Positions 27,385-39,509 of a stretch of 64,000 nt of DNA are shown here, piece by piece (position 1 is the first letter of the stretch; each line of letters starts with the position of its first letter). A program made the position numbers and the translations under genes. The stretch spans positions 2,342,001 to 2,406,000 of the forward strand of contig NZ_CP030265.1 in assembly GCF_008843145.1 (NCBI RefSeq), written 5' to 3'. The notes under the pieces were generated by a model. It made no database searches. It saw only the letters and a list, made by a program, of their open reading frames with translations, and was not told the DNA's origin. The DNA comes from Skermanella pratensis (GTDB lineage Bacteria > Pseudomonadota > Alphaproteobacteria > Azospirillales > Azospirillaceae).

Positions 27385-29982
27385 TTGAACCGGCGACGCA
27401 TGGACTTGCTGATCCTGACCATGGCGGCATTCTTCGCACTCAGCGTGGTCGGCATGCGGGCGGTGTGGCTGCTGTCGGATCACGACCGCGAACTCGCGAG
27501 GGCCGAATCGGCGAGCCGCGATCTCGCCCGCTTGACCGAGGAGTATATCGGCCGGGTCTTCGAGACCAGCGACCTGATCGCTTTGGAGGTCGTCCGTTAC
27601 GTCCGGCAGAAAGGCGGCGTCGATCAGGTCCGGAACCGGTTGGAGCCGCACCGTTACCTGGGCGATCTGGCGCGCCGGATCGCAGGGTCGCAGATCCTAG
27701 TGGTCGACCGCAAGGGCACTCCCACGCTGCTGACCACGCAATTCCCTGCGCCTTCCGGCGATTTTACCGATCGCGCCTGGCTCAGGGATCATCTCGCCGG
27801 GGCCGAGCGCCACATCGGCGAGGCCCTGATCGGCCGGTTCTCCGGACAGATCCTGTTCACCTATTCCCGCACGATCCGGGATAACGAAGGGTCCCTCGAC
27901 GGAATCGCCCAGGTATCGATGCGGCCGACTTTCTTCGAGCAGGTTCCGCTGACAAGCGATCTGGGGGCGGGCGTCCAGCTGACGGTCTGGAACCTTGACG
28001 GCGGCGTCATCGCCCGGACGGGCATGTCGCCCCAGGAGATCGGCCACAACTACAGGGACCACTCGGCTTTCTGGTCGCTGCTCGCCGGGCAATCCGGTAC
28101 TTTCCGCACGCAGTCGCCCTTCGACGGGGTGGAGCGGATCTTCTCTTTCCGGCGGCACGCCTCCTGGCCGGTCATCGTCAGCGCCAGTGTACCCGTCTCC
28201 AGCGCGATGGTCCCGTTCCGCGAGAACCTTCACCAGAGCATCTGGCAAATCGCCTTGATCCTCTGCGGGCTTGTGGCGCTGACGGCGTTGGCGTTGCGGA
28301 TGAGCCGGCGGGAGGCCGTTCTTCGCGAGGAGCTTATGATCTCCAACGGCGTCCTGGCGTCGTCGGGGCGAAGGCTGGAGGGGCAGGTCGAGGAACGCAC
28401 TCGGGAACTCGGTGCCGCCAACGACAGGATGCGGGAGGAGGAAAGACGCTTCCGCGGGATCTTCAACTCCATGTTCCAGTACATTGCCCTGCTCAGGCCC
28501 GACGGGACCGTCCTTGAGATCAACCGGGCGGCGCTGGATTTCGGCGGGCTGGGCCAGGACGACGTGATCGGAACGCCGTTCTGGGAAACCCCCTGGTGGA
28601 GCCCGGACGGCGACGCTGCGGACAAGCTGCGGCAGGCGATCAACCGGGCGGCGGGCGGCGAGTTCGTGCGCTATGAGGCCGAGATAACCGGGGTGGACGG
28701 CCGCCGGGTCCTGATCGACTTCTCGTTGAAGGGCGTCACCGACGAGCAGGGCAGAACCGTCCTGCTGGTGGCCGAGGGGCGCGACATTTCAGACCTCAAG
28801 GCGGCGCAGGCGAAGCTTCACGAGGCGCAGAAGCTGGAACTGCTGGGGCAGCTGACCGGCGGCGTCGCACACGACTTCAACAACCTGCTGATGGTGATCC
28901 TGAGCAGCCTGGACCTGCTGCGGAAACGCCTGCCCGACGACGAGCGGCTGCGGCAGTTCGCCGACAGCGCGACCCAGGCCGCCGAGCGCGGCACCACGTT
29001 GACCCAGCGCCTGCTGGCCTTCGCCCGCCGCCAGGACCTGCGGCCCGAGGTGATCGACCTGCGCGACCTTGTCGGAGGCATGAGGGACCTGGTGGAGCGG
29101 TCGGTCGGGGTAGGCATCCGTACGGTCTTCGACCTGCCCGACGGCCTGCCGAATGTTCGGGTCGACGCCAATCAACTGGAACTGGCGTTGCTCAACCTCG
29201 TGCTGAACGCGAAGGACGCGATGCACGAGGGCGGCGTCCTGACCATTTCGCTGCGCCACCAGCCGGCCGACCGCGACGATCCCGGCCAGCCGCGGGCCGG
29301 CTTCGTCTGCCTGACCGTGGCCGACAACGGTTGCGGCATGGACGAGAAGACATCGCGGTCGTGCATAGAACCTTTCTTCACGACGAAGCAACCGGGCAAG
29401 GGTTCGGGCCTCGGTCGGTCCATGGTCCATGGGCTGGCGGTGCAGTCGGGCGGCTGGCTGCGCATCCTGACCCAGGTCGACATGGGAACTCGGATCTCGA
29501 TCGGCCTCCCGGCGGCGGGGGCCGTGATGCCGATCAAGCCTCTGCTTTCCGATCCCGGGAACGAGGCGTCGGCTCCGCCGTCGTGCCGCGTCCTGCTGGT
29601 GGAGGACGACGTTCTGGTCGGCATGGGGGCCGAGGCGGTGCTTCAGGACATGGGGCATACCGTAACGCTGGCCCATGACGGCAGCCACGCGCTGGAGATC
29701 CTGGACAGCGCCGGCCCGTTCGATCTGATCATTACCGACTACGCGATGCCCGGCATGACCGGATTGGACCTGATCGAGACGCTGCGAAGCCGGTACCCGC
29801 ACCTCCCGATCGTTCTGGCTTCCGGCTATGCCGACCTGCCGACCGGCGGAATTCCCGCCGGCGTCGCGAGGCTGTGCAAACCCTATCGGCCGCCGGACCT
29901 CGTCGCCGTATTGACCGGCCTTCTCGGCTCCGGCGGCCCGACCAACGTCATTCGCTTCCAGCGCGACCCGCGCGCCCAGTGA
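27385..29982 (+). CDS. hybrid sensor histidine kinase with PDC sensor, PAS and receiver domains
   Basis: An 865-residue membrane kinase. TM1 is near residues 7-30; the periplasmic region reads as a double-Cache (PDC) sensor (QILVVDRKGTPTLL, FTDRAWLRDHLAG, GRFSGQILFTYSRTI); TM2 is near residue 290 (IALILCGLVALTALAL). A PAS domain follows (FNSMFQYIALLRPDGTVLEI), then the kinase core with His496 in GGVAHDFNNLLMV, the N box LNLVLNAKDAM, NGCGMDE and GKGSGLGRSMVHG. A C-terminal receiver has Asp785 in ITDYAMPGMTG. The start is TTG with GGAG upstream; an ATG five codons later is possible. No DNA-binding response regulator is adjacent. Confidence 0.92.
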   Translation: MNRRRMDLLILTMAAFFALSVVGMRAVWLLSDHDRELARAESASRDLARLTEEYIGRVFETSDLIALEVVRYVRQKGGVDQVRNRLEPHRYLGDLARRIAGSQILVVDRKGTPTLLTTQFPAPSGDFTDRAWLRDHLAGAERHIGEALIGRFSGQILFTYSRTIRDNEGSLDGIAQVSMRPTFFEQVPLTSDLGAGVQLTVWNLDGGVIARTGMSPQEIGHNYRDHSAFWSLLAGQSGTFRTQSPFDGVERIFSFRRHASWPVIVSASVPVSSAMVPFRENLHQSIWQIALILCGLVALTALALRMSRREAVLREELMISNGVLASSGRRLEGQVEERTRELGAANDRMREEERRFRGIFNSMFQYIALLRPDGTVLEINRAALDFGGLGQDDVIGTPFWETPWWSPDGDAADKLRQAINRAAGGEFVRYEAEITGVDGRRVLIDFSLKGVTDEQGRTVLLVAEGRDISDLKAAQAKLHEAQKLELLGQLTGGVAHDFNNLLMVILSSLDLLRKRLPDDERLRQFADSATQAAERGTTLTQRLLAFARRQDLRPEVIDLRDLVGGMRDLVERSVGVGIRTVFDLPDGLPNVRVDANQLELALLNLVLNAKDAMHEGGVLTISLRHQPADRDDPGQPRAGFVCLTVADNGCGMDEKTSRSCIEPFFTTKQPGKGSGLGRSMVHGLAVQSGGWLRILTQVDMGTRISIGLPAAGAVMPIKPLLSDPGNEASAPPSCRVLLVEDDVLVGMGAEAVLQDMGHTVTLAHDGSHALEILDSAGPFDLIITDYAMPGMTGLDLIETLRSRYPHLPIVLASGYADLPTGGIPAGVARLCKPYRPPDLVAVLTGLLGSGGPTNVIRFQRDPRAQ

Positions 29983-30016
29983 ATCCGGTCCGTACCGCCG
30001 GGGGAATCCGAAACCG

Positions 30017-30856
30017 TCAGTGGGCGAGAAGCACCGGCATGTTGGCCATCGCCAGGATATGGCTGGTGGCGCCGCCGAAGATCATCTGGCGCAGGCGGCT
30101 CTGGGTATAGGCTCCCTTGATCAGCAGATCGACCTCCAGCGCCTTGGCATGCTCCAGGATCGTCTCGCCGACGCCGCGGTTCTGCGGGACGTGCATCGCC
30201 TGGGCCGGAATGCCGGCCCGGGTCAGATAGCGGGCGGCCTCCTCGGCGCTCGGGCCGGCGACCAGCCCGCCCTCCACGGACAGAACGAACACGCGCTCCG
30301 CCTGCTCCAGGAAGCTGCGGGCAAGGCCGACCGTGCGTGCCGTCTCCGTGCTCGCGTTCCAGGCGATCATCACGTTGTGGCCGAGGCGGCGCGGGGCCAT
30401 CGGCGGCGCCACCAGGATCGCCCTGCCGCCGTCGAACAGCGCCGCCTCCAGGGTGCTCATGCGGGGCGGGGTGGCGCCCCGGGACGGCTGGCCCAGCACT
30501 GTCAGGTCGAACAGTCGCGCATGCTGCCCTATGAAGTCGTCGCCCGGCGGAGCTTCGACCCTGAAGGTGGCCCAGGGCTGGCCGCTGCCGGCGCCGCCGT
30601 CCAGCGGGATGTCGTTGCGGTTCAGGAACTGTTCGAATTCCAGCCGGGAGCGCTGGATGCTCTCCCAGTCCTCCTTGCGGAAGTCCTCCACCACGTAGGG
30701 CGCGCCCATGCCGGTCGCCGCGATGATCCCGGCGAAATCCGGACGGACGTGCAGACCTTCCATGTGGCTGCCGAAGCGCCGCGCCACCAGCAGGGCCGTC
30801 TCCAGCACCGACCCCAGCAGTTCGCTTTCCTCGACCGGAATGAGAATGCTCTTCAT
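30017..30856 (-). CDS. universal stress protein, tandem UspA domains
   Basis: A 279-residue cytosolic protein with two UspA folds. The first opens SILIPVEESELLGSVLETAL and the second opens HNVMIAWNASTETARTVGLA. The second ends with the ATP-binding consensus G-x2-G-x9-G-S/T variant, IKGAYTQSRLRQMIFGGATS, followed by HILAMANMPVLLAH. The first copy has diverged at that motif. Such tandem Usp proteins are common in alphaproteobacteria under starvation and low oxygen. It converges with the hybrid kinase gene and diverges from the ferritin-like gene. Confidence 0.92.
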   Translation of the reverse strand: MKSILIPVEESELLGSVLETALLVARRFGSHMEGLHVRPDFAGIIAATGMGAPYVVEDFRKEDWESIQRSRLEFEQFLNRNDIPLDGGAGSGQPWATFRVEAPPGDDFIGQHARLFDLTVLGQPSRGATPPRMSTLEAALFDGGRAILVAPPMAPRRLGHNVMIAWNASTETARTVGLARSFLEQAERVFVLSVEGGLVAGPSAEEAARYLTRAGIPAQAMHVPQNRGVGETILEHAKALEVDLLIKGAYTQSRLRQMIFGGATSHILAMANMPVLLAH

Positions 30857-31065
30857 GTGCCTGAACCCCCTAGATGCCTTCGTGATTACCCACCGGCTTC
30901 ACCAGTGACGATCATCCGCCGAGCCAAGGCGCCGCGCAACCATCTTGCAGGCTAGGTCAAATCGTCACGCGGTGCCGTCCGATCGGGTTCAAGGCGAGAC
31001 AGCGGGCAGCCCTGGTCCTACTGTGGGCGTGATCCATCTTTTCCACTCTCCACGCTGGTTTGATC

Positions 31066-31524
31066 ATGAACGATGTAGCAGAATTTCTCGCCTATGCGAT
31101 CAAGCTGGAGGAGGATGCCGCGGCGCGGTTCTCCGATCTGGCCGAATCGATGAAAACCTACGGCAACCGGGAAGTGGCCGAATTTTTCGGCAAGATGGCC
31201 CATTTCTCGCGACTCCATCTGGCGGAAGCCCGCAAGCGCGCCGGGTTCCACAAGCTGCCGGACATGAAGCCGGAAGACTTCCTCTGGCCGGGCGACGAGA
31301 GCCCGGAGGCCACGTCCATGGAAGGTTCGCATTATCTGATGAACGCGGAATATGCGCTTGCCCTCGCTCTCGACAGCGAGGAGCGCGGCTACGCCTTTTA
31401 CCAGAACGTCGCCACCACCACCAAGGACCCGGAAATTCGCATGATGGCGGAGGAGTTCGCGGAGGAAGAGGCGGAGCACGTTGCCGAGTTGAAGAAGTGG
31501 GTGACGCGGTTCAAGGCCGCCTGA
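31066..31524 (+). CDS. ferritin-like/rubrerythrin-type protein
   Basis: A 152-residue four-helix protein with the Glu and His residues of a di-iron site: IKLEEDAAARFSDLAESM, VAEFFGKMAHFSRLHLAEAR, ALDSEERGYAFYQNVATTT, and FAEEEAEHVAELKKW. The spacing of ExxH pairs fits the ferritin-like or rubrerythrin N-terminal domain; the rubredoxin domain of true rubrerythrin is absent. A role in peroxide or iron handling is a family inference. The start is the ATG giving MNDVAEFLAYA; a TTG two codons earlier is in frame. A strong terminator follows. Confidence 0.85.
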   Translation: MNDVAEFLAYAIKLEEDAAARFSDLAESMKTYGNREVAEFFGKMAHFSRLHLAEARKRAGFHKLPDMKPEDFLWPGDESPEATSMEGSHYLMNAEYALALALDSEERGYAFYQNVATTTKDPEIRMMAEEFAEEEAEHVAELKKWVTRFKAA

Positions 31525-31536
31525 TCCGTCCTTGAC

Positions 31537-31586
31537 CGCCCGGCTGCCGGCCCGTTCAAGCGGGCCGGCAGCCGGGCGTTCCTTTT
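31537..31586 (+). terminator. strong intrinsic terminator after the ferritin-like gene
   Basis: Perfect 18-bp GC-rich arms around the loop TTCAAG, followed by TTCCTTTT. It begins 13 bases after the stop codon. It may also stop transcripts of the convergent small gene. Confidence 0.88.
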
Positions 31587-31608
31587 GGGTCCCATCGGGT
31601 CCCAGATT

Positions 31609-31821
31609 TCAAGCCTTCAGGGCGGAGTAGTCGATCTCGTAGACCTTCTCCTGCGGCTTGTAGTCCTTGAACGCCAAGATCACGTCGTCGATCGTGACAT
31701 CTTCCGGAACGTTCAAAATCTCGTAAATAACGGAAGATCCGCTTGTTGGGCCAACATCGGCGCTGCGATGGGCCTTCGTCACCAGCCCTTCGCCTGCAAC
31801 TTTGATCATGTATGATGCCAT
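31609..31821 (-). CDS. small protein of unknown function
   Basis: A 70-residue soluble protein with an alternating beta-type N-terminus (MASYMIKVAGEGLVTKAHR) and an acidic C-terminal half (VPEDVTIDDVILAFKDYKPQ, then EKVYEIDYSALKA). AGGAG lies 11 bases before the ATG. It converges with the ferritin-like gene. No family is recognised. Confidence 0.6.
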   Translation of the reverse strand: MASYMIKVAGEGLVTKAHRSADVGPTSGSSVIYEILNVPEDVTIDDVILAFKDYKPQEKVYEIDYSALKA

Positions 31822-32038
31822 TATTCAGCGCTCCTGAAGCTTTGCTTGTCGAAATTGGACCAGAACTTTGGTCATGCGGATCTCGGCCTAACCTGGACCT
31901 TGACCAAGACTAGCAGCCCTTCCGCCGCCGCACCGCGCGACAAGTTGCCCTTGGATCCCGGGTCTGAAAAATTCCCGGACAAATTATCTCTATTTCTCCG
32001 CACGCGATGGTATGATGCGCGGGCAGGGGGATACCGAC

Positions 32039-32455
32039 ATGGATGTAGCGCTGATCGTTACGACGCTTTGCGTGGTTTACATCGCGTCAATCTACAATCG
32101 TCTGCAGCACCTGCTGCATGTCGTGCAGGAGCGGAAAGCCAACGTCGAAGCCGGAGCGCTCGGGCGAACCGAACTGCTGGAGAGATTATCGGACGGCTCG
32201 GGGCGGGCGCCGGAACATCATCAGATGCTGGCACAACTCGCCGGGGCGGAGCAGGATCTGCTGGCCCGCCGGGAGAGCTGCAATGCCGACATCAGGGCGT
32301 ACAACGCTTATCGTGCCCAGATCCCCCAGATCCTGCTGAGCCGCATCGCCGGTTTCCGCCGGATCGACTTCCTGGCTCCGGACCGCACCCTCTCCGCCGG
32401 GCGGCCACGCACCGAGGACGGGGCTTCGGCCACCGTCACCCCGATGAGGCGCTAG
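32039..32455 (+). CDS. short LemA-like membrane-anchored protein
   Basis: A 138-residue protein with an N-terminal membrane anchor (VALIVTTLCVVYIASIYNRL), then a coiled helical region (HLLHVVQERKANVEAGALGR) and a final segment, ADIRAYNAYRAQIPQILLSR then IAGFRRIDFL, which matches the C-terminal pattern of LemA proteins. Usual LemA proteins have about 180 residues, so one helical stretch is missing or shortened. AGGGGG is eight bases before the chosen ATG; two further ATG codons lie 24-27 bases upstream. Function of LemA proteins is unclear. Confidence 0.7.
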   Translation: MDVALIVTTLCVVYIASIYNRLQHLLHVVQERKANVEAGALGRTELLERLSDGSGRAPEHHQMLAQLAGAEQDLLARRESCNADIRAYNAYRAQIPQILLSRIAGFRRIDFLAPDRTLSAGRPRTEDGASATVTPMRR

Positions 32456-32689
32456 CGCCTTGGGAAAGCGCAGATAAATCTTACTGATTCGGTCGGCTGC
32501 AAGGGCCGGGCAGGGACGTGACCGCAAAAACTGGGGAGCACCTGTGCCTTCCAGCGTTCTCGCGTGTTACCCTGATCAGTCGCACGCTCATCCAGCACCG
32601 GCGGCCCGCGCCGAAGCGCCATGAGCGGCCAAAATCCGCCAAGCCCAAATCCAACGGGCGCCCACGTCCTTGCAACAGCCCGAGATACC

Positions 32690-36003
<3,314 letters not shown>

Positions 36004-36004
<1 letters not shown>

Positions 36005-38274
36005 TGACCGCCTTTACCAAGAACCCGACCAGCCAGCCCGCAACCGGGACTCCCGACGGTTCGGGTGCGAAAAGCGCCGAAGTCCTGCGTCAGGAAATCG
36101 AGGCCATCGTCCGGGCCGACCACGGCGACCCGTTCGGCATCCTGGGGATGCACACCGACGGGCCGGACGGCGCCGTCACCGTCCGCACCTTCATCCCGGA
36201 AGCGCGCCGGGTCCTGCTGATCGACAGCCATAGCGGCCAGCCGGTCGCGGATCTGGAGAAGATCCATCCCGACGGCTTCTGGGCCATCACGCTGGACGAT
36301 CGCAAGAACCTGTTCCGCTACCGGTTCCGCATCGATTTCGCGACCAACACCGGCGAGTTCGAGGATGCCTACAGCTTCCCGCCCGTGCTGGGCCAACTCG
36401 ACGTCCACCTGCTGGCTGAAGGCACCCATCTGCGCAGCTTCGAGAGGCTGGGAGCCCACCCGCACGAGATGGAAGGCGTCGCCGGAACCGCGTTCGCGGT
36501 CTGGGCACCCAACGCCCGGCGTGTCTCGATCATCGGCGATTTCTGCAACTGGGACGGCCGCCGGCTGCCCATGCGCAAGCGGCACGAATGCGGCGTGTGG
36601 GAACTGTTCGTACCCCATGTCACCAAAGGCGACCGCTACAAGTACGAGATCAAGGGGCCGACCGGCAGCCTGATGCCGTTGAAGGCCGACCCCTATGCTT
36701 TCCGGTCCGAGTTGCCGCCCCATACGGCTTCGGTCGTCCAAGGATTGAACAGCCACGACTGGGGCGATCAGGAGTGGCTGCGCGACCGGGCCAGGACGGA
36801 TTGGCGGGCCAAGCCGGTCTCGATCTACGAATGCCATCTCAGCTCGTGGAAGCGTCCGGACGGCGAGGGCGGGATACGGTACCAGACCTATGACGAGCTG
36901 GCCGACGACCTCGTTCCCTATATCAAGGAGATGGGCTACACCCACATCGAACTGCTGCCGATCACCGAATTTCCCTTCGACGGGTCCTGGGGCTACCAGC
37001 CGATCGGCATGTACGCTCCGACCAGCCGGCACGGCGACCCCGTCGCCTTCTCCCGCTTCGTCGAGCGCTGCCACAAGGAAGGGATCGGGCTGCTGCTGGA
37101 TTGGGTACCGGGCCATTTTCCGACGGACCCGCACGGCCTCGGGATGTTCGACGGAACGCACCTGTACGAGCACGCCGACCCGCGACAGGGATTCCATCAG
37201 GACTGGAACACTCTGATCTACAATTTCGGCCGGCGCGAGGTGTCCAGCTTCCTGCTGGGCAGCGCGCTGTACTGGATGGACCAGTTCCATTTCGACGGCA
37301 TCCGGGTCGATGCGGTGGCGTCGATGCTGTACCTCGACTACAGCCGGCAGGCCGACCAGTGGGTGCCCAACCAGTACGGCGGCAACGAGAACCTGGAGGC
37401 GGTCGCCTTCCTGAAGCGGATGAACGAGCTGGTCTACGCCAACCATGCCGGCGCTATGACTGTGGCCGAGGAGTCGACCTCGTGGCCGGGCGTGTCGCGA
37501 CCGGTCTATCTCGGCGGGCTGGGATTCGGCTTCAAATGGAACATGGGCTGGATGCACGACACGCTCCGCTTCATGTCCAAGGACCCGATCCACCGCCGCT
37601 ATCACCACCACGACCTGACTTTCGGCCTTCTCTACGCCTTCAGCGAGAACTTCGTGCTGCCGCTGAGCCACGACGAGGTGGTCCATGGCAAGGGCTCCCT
37701 GCTGAACAAGATGCCGGGCGATCGCTGGCAGAAATTCGCCAACCTGCGGGCCTTTTACGGCTTCATGTGGACCCATCCGGGCAAGAAGCTTCTGTTCATG
37801 GGCGGCGAGTTCGGCCAGGAGCGGGAGTGGAACCATAATCAGGGCCTTGACTGGTTCCTGCTCGACGACCCGTTCCACAAGGGCGTGCAGAACCTGATTC
37901 GCGACCTGAACCACCTGTACCGCGAAACGGCGGCGCTGCACGAGTTGGACAACGAGGCCCTGGGCTTCGATTGGATCGAGGCGAACGACAGCGACAACAG
38001 CGTCCTGGCCTTCCTGCGCTACGGCAAGGACAGGGAGCGGCCGATCGTCTCGGTCAGCAACTTCACGCCGCTTCCGCGGCAGGGCTACCGGGTCGGCGTA
38101 CCGCTGCCGGGCTTCTACCGCGAGCGGCTGAACACCGACGCTGGCATCTATGGCGGTAGCGACGTGGGTAACGGAGGCGGCGTCGAGGCGGAGCAGGTTC
38201 CGCACCATGGCCGGCCCTACTCGGTCTGCCTGACGGTGCCGCCGCTGGGCACGCTGGTGCTGGAGCGGCAGTAG
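36004..38274 (+). CDS. glgB: 1,4-alpha-glucan branching enzyme
   Basis: Creates alpha-1,6 branches in glycogen. The 756-residue protein has the N-terminal carbohydrate-binding N1 and N2 regions ([34 protein letters not shown]), the GH13 barrel with nucleophile Asp436 in [11 protein letters not shown] and acid/base Glu489 in TVAEESTSW, and [12 protein letters not shown]. The C-terminal beta domain closes with [11 protein letters not shown]. The start overlaps the treS-mak stop as TGATG with GGGGAGG just upstream, so translation is coupled. It supplies branching for glucan made from maltose 1-phosphate or ADP-glucose. Confidence 0.97.
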
Positions 38275-38305
38275 TCCGGACAATACGGAAGGGCGGAGCG
38301 CCCGT

Positions 38306-39388
38306 TCAGAGCGCGCCGTCCGACCGTCGATTGATGGCGAATACGGCCGACGCGGTATCGAATCCGCGCCGGTTCAACTCGTCCAGCAGTTCCCCCAGCA
38401 TGTCGCCGATGCACGCCGCTTCATCATCGTCTATCGGCTTGCCGTCAGGATCGAGCACGTATACCGTCCCGCTCCCGTCATCCAGGCGGGCGACATAGCA
38501 TCCAGGGACGGCCATAACCTTTTCCGGGCGGTCAATGCTGAGGGGGGAGAGGATCGATTCGAGCGCGGCAGCATCAAGAGTGGAAGCGTCGCATATGGCA
38601 TCCATCCAGCGGTCGAGTTCTTCGACGGACCCGCCGTGCACGCGGGCAGCCACCGCCTGCGGGACTTGACCGAGACGGCGTTCGATTTGTCGCAGCAGGG
38701 AGTCGGCCTTGCCCTTGATCTCGCCCCGAGCTTCACCCCGGGCTTCTCCCATGGCCGCGACCTCCCGAAGGTATGGGTGTTCATCGACGTTGATCTGCAC
38801 TGCCATGGACTTCAACTCCTCCTTCACGACCGGCACCGCCCTGCGCAACTGGGCGAGGATCAATAGCTTGGCCGCCGCGTCATCGCGCGCCCGGCGGTCA
38901 AGCGGCACGAGACGGGCCAGGATGCTCCGGACACGCTTTCTAATATCGTCGTTTCCGCACAGGATTGCCAGCACCGCATCCTCGGGGGCATGACTGTCGA
39001 GCAGCGGTTGGGGATCGAGGTCGCTGATGTGGCGGACGTGATAGGCGAAGTTCAGGTTGGGATGCGCGATGCCAGCCGGCTTGCCCCTGCCGCGTTCGCC
39101 CAGATGTAGGACGAGCTGCGTCACCGGTGCCCCGTCGTTCAGCTCCGAGATCGGGCCGTAATACTCGAGCATGCGCCAGTCCAGGCGCGCGTCCGGGCCG
39201 GCCTGCAGTTCCAGGTGAAAGATACTGCCGTTCATCAGTCGGGCCACCATGTCGGGGCGCCGCTGGCGCACCGACGAGAACTCGGCGGAAAGGAAGCATC
39301 GCACCGGTGCGCCCGCCAGCATGCCCAGCAGGGCCGGAGCGCCGGCCCATACCAGTTCCTTCACCGTCGCGTCGTAATCGTTCGCCAT
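38306..39388 (-). CDS. Rpn family recombination-promoting nuclease/putative transposase-like protein
   Basis: A 360-residue protein of the PD-(D/E)XK nuclease superfamily (Rpn or transposase-31 type). The active-site elements are Asp46 in RRPDMVARL and Glu60-x-Gln62 in FHLELQAGPD. The middle is a helical region with a Gly-Glu-Ala-Arg repeat (GEARGEARGEIKGKAD) and the C-terminus has no recognised domain. Relatives promote RecA-independent recombination and are often laterally moved. It stands convergent to glgB and downstream of the SNF2 helicase. AGGAGC is six bases before the ATG. Confidence 0.8.
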   Translation of the reverse strand: MANDYDATVKELVWAGAPALLGMLAGAPVRCFLSAEFSSVRQRRPDMVARLMNGSIFHLELQAGPDARLDWRMLEYYGPISELNDGAPVTQLVLHLGERGRGKPAGIAHPNLNFAYHVRHISDLDPQPLLDSHAPEDAVLAILCGNDDIRKRVRSILARLVPLDRRARDDAAAKLLILAQLRRAVPVVKEELKSMAVQINVDEHPYLREVAAMGEARGEARGEIKGKADSLLRQIERRLGQVPQAVAARVHGGSVEELDRWMDAICDASTLDAAALESILSPLSIDRPEKVMAVPGCYVARLDDGSGTVYVLDPDGKPIDDDEAACIGDMLGELLDELNRRGFDTASAVFAINRRSDGAL

Positions 39389-39509
39389 TGTCAAGCTCCT
39401 GCACGCCCCGGTATTCCGGGACGCGCGAGCTGTCGCGTTTTTCCGTGTACGGGTCGATGCGGTTCGGTGACGCGGAACCCTGCCGACCCCTGGCGTCGTG
39501 TGGCCGGGA

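Noticed and set aside
32621-32689. Earlier ATG for the TreS-maltokinase fusion
   Set aside because: Only about half of third codon positions are G or C there, unlike the gene body, and the family starts at the equivalent of MIDRND.
38306-39388. Insertion sequence around the Rpn-like gene
   Set aside because: No terminal inverted repeats or target duplications could be seen; the gene is transposase-like by family name only.
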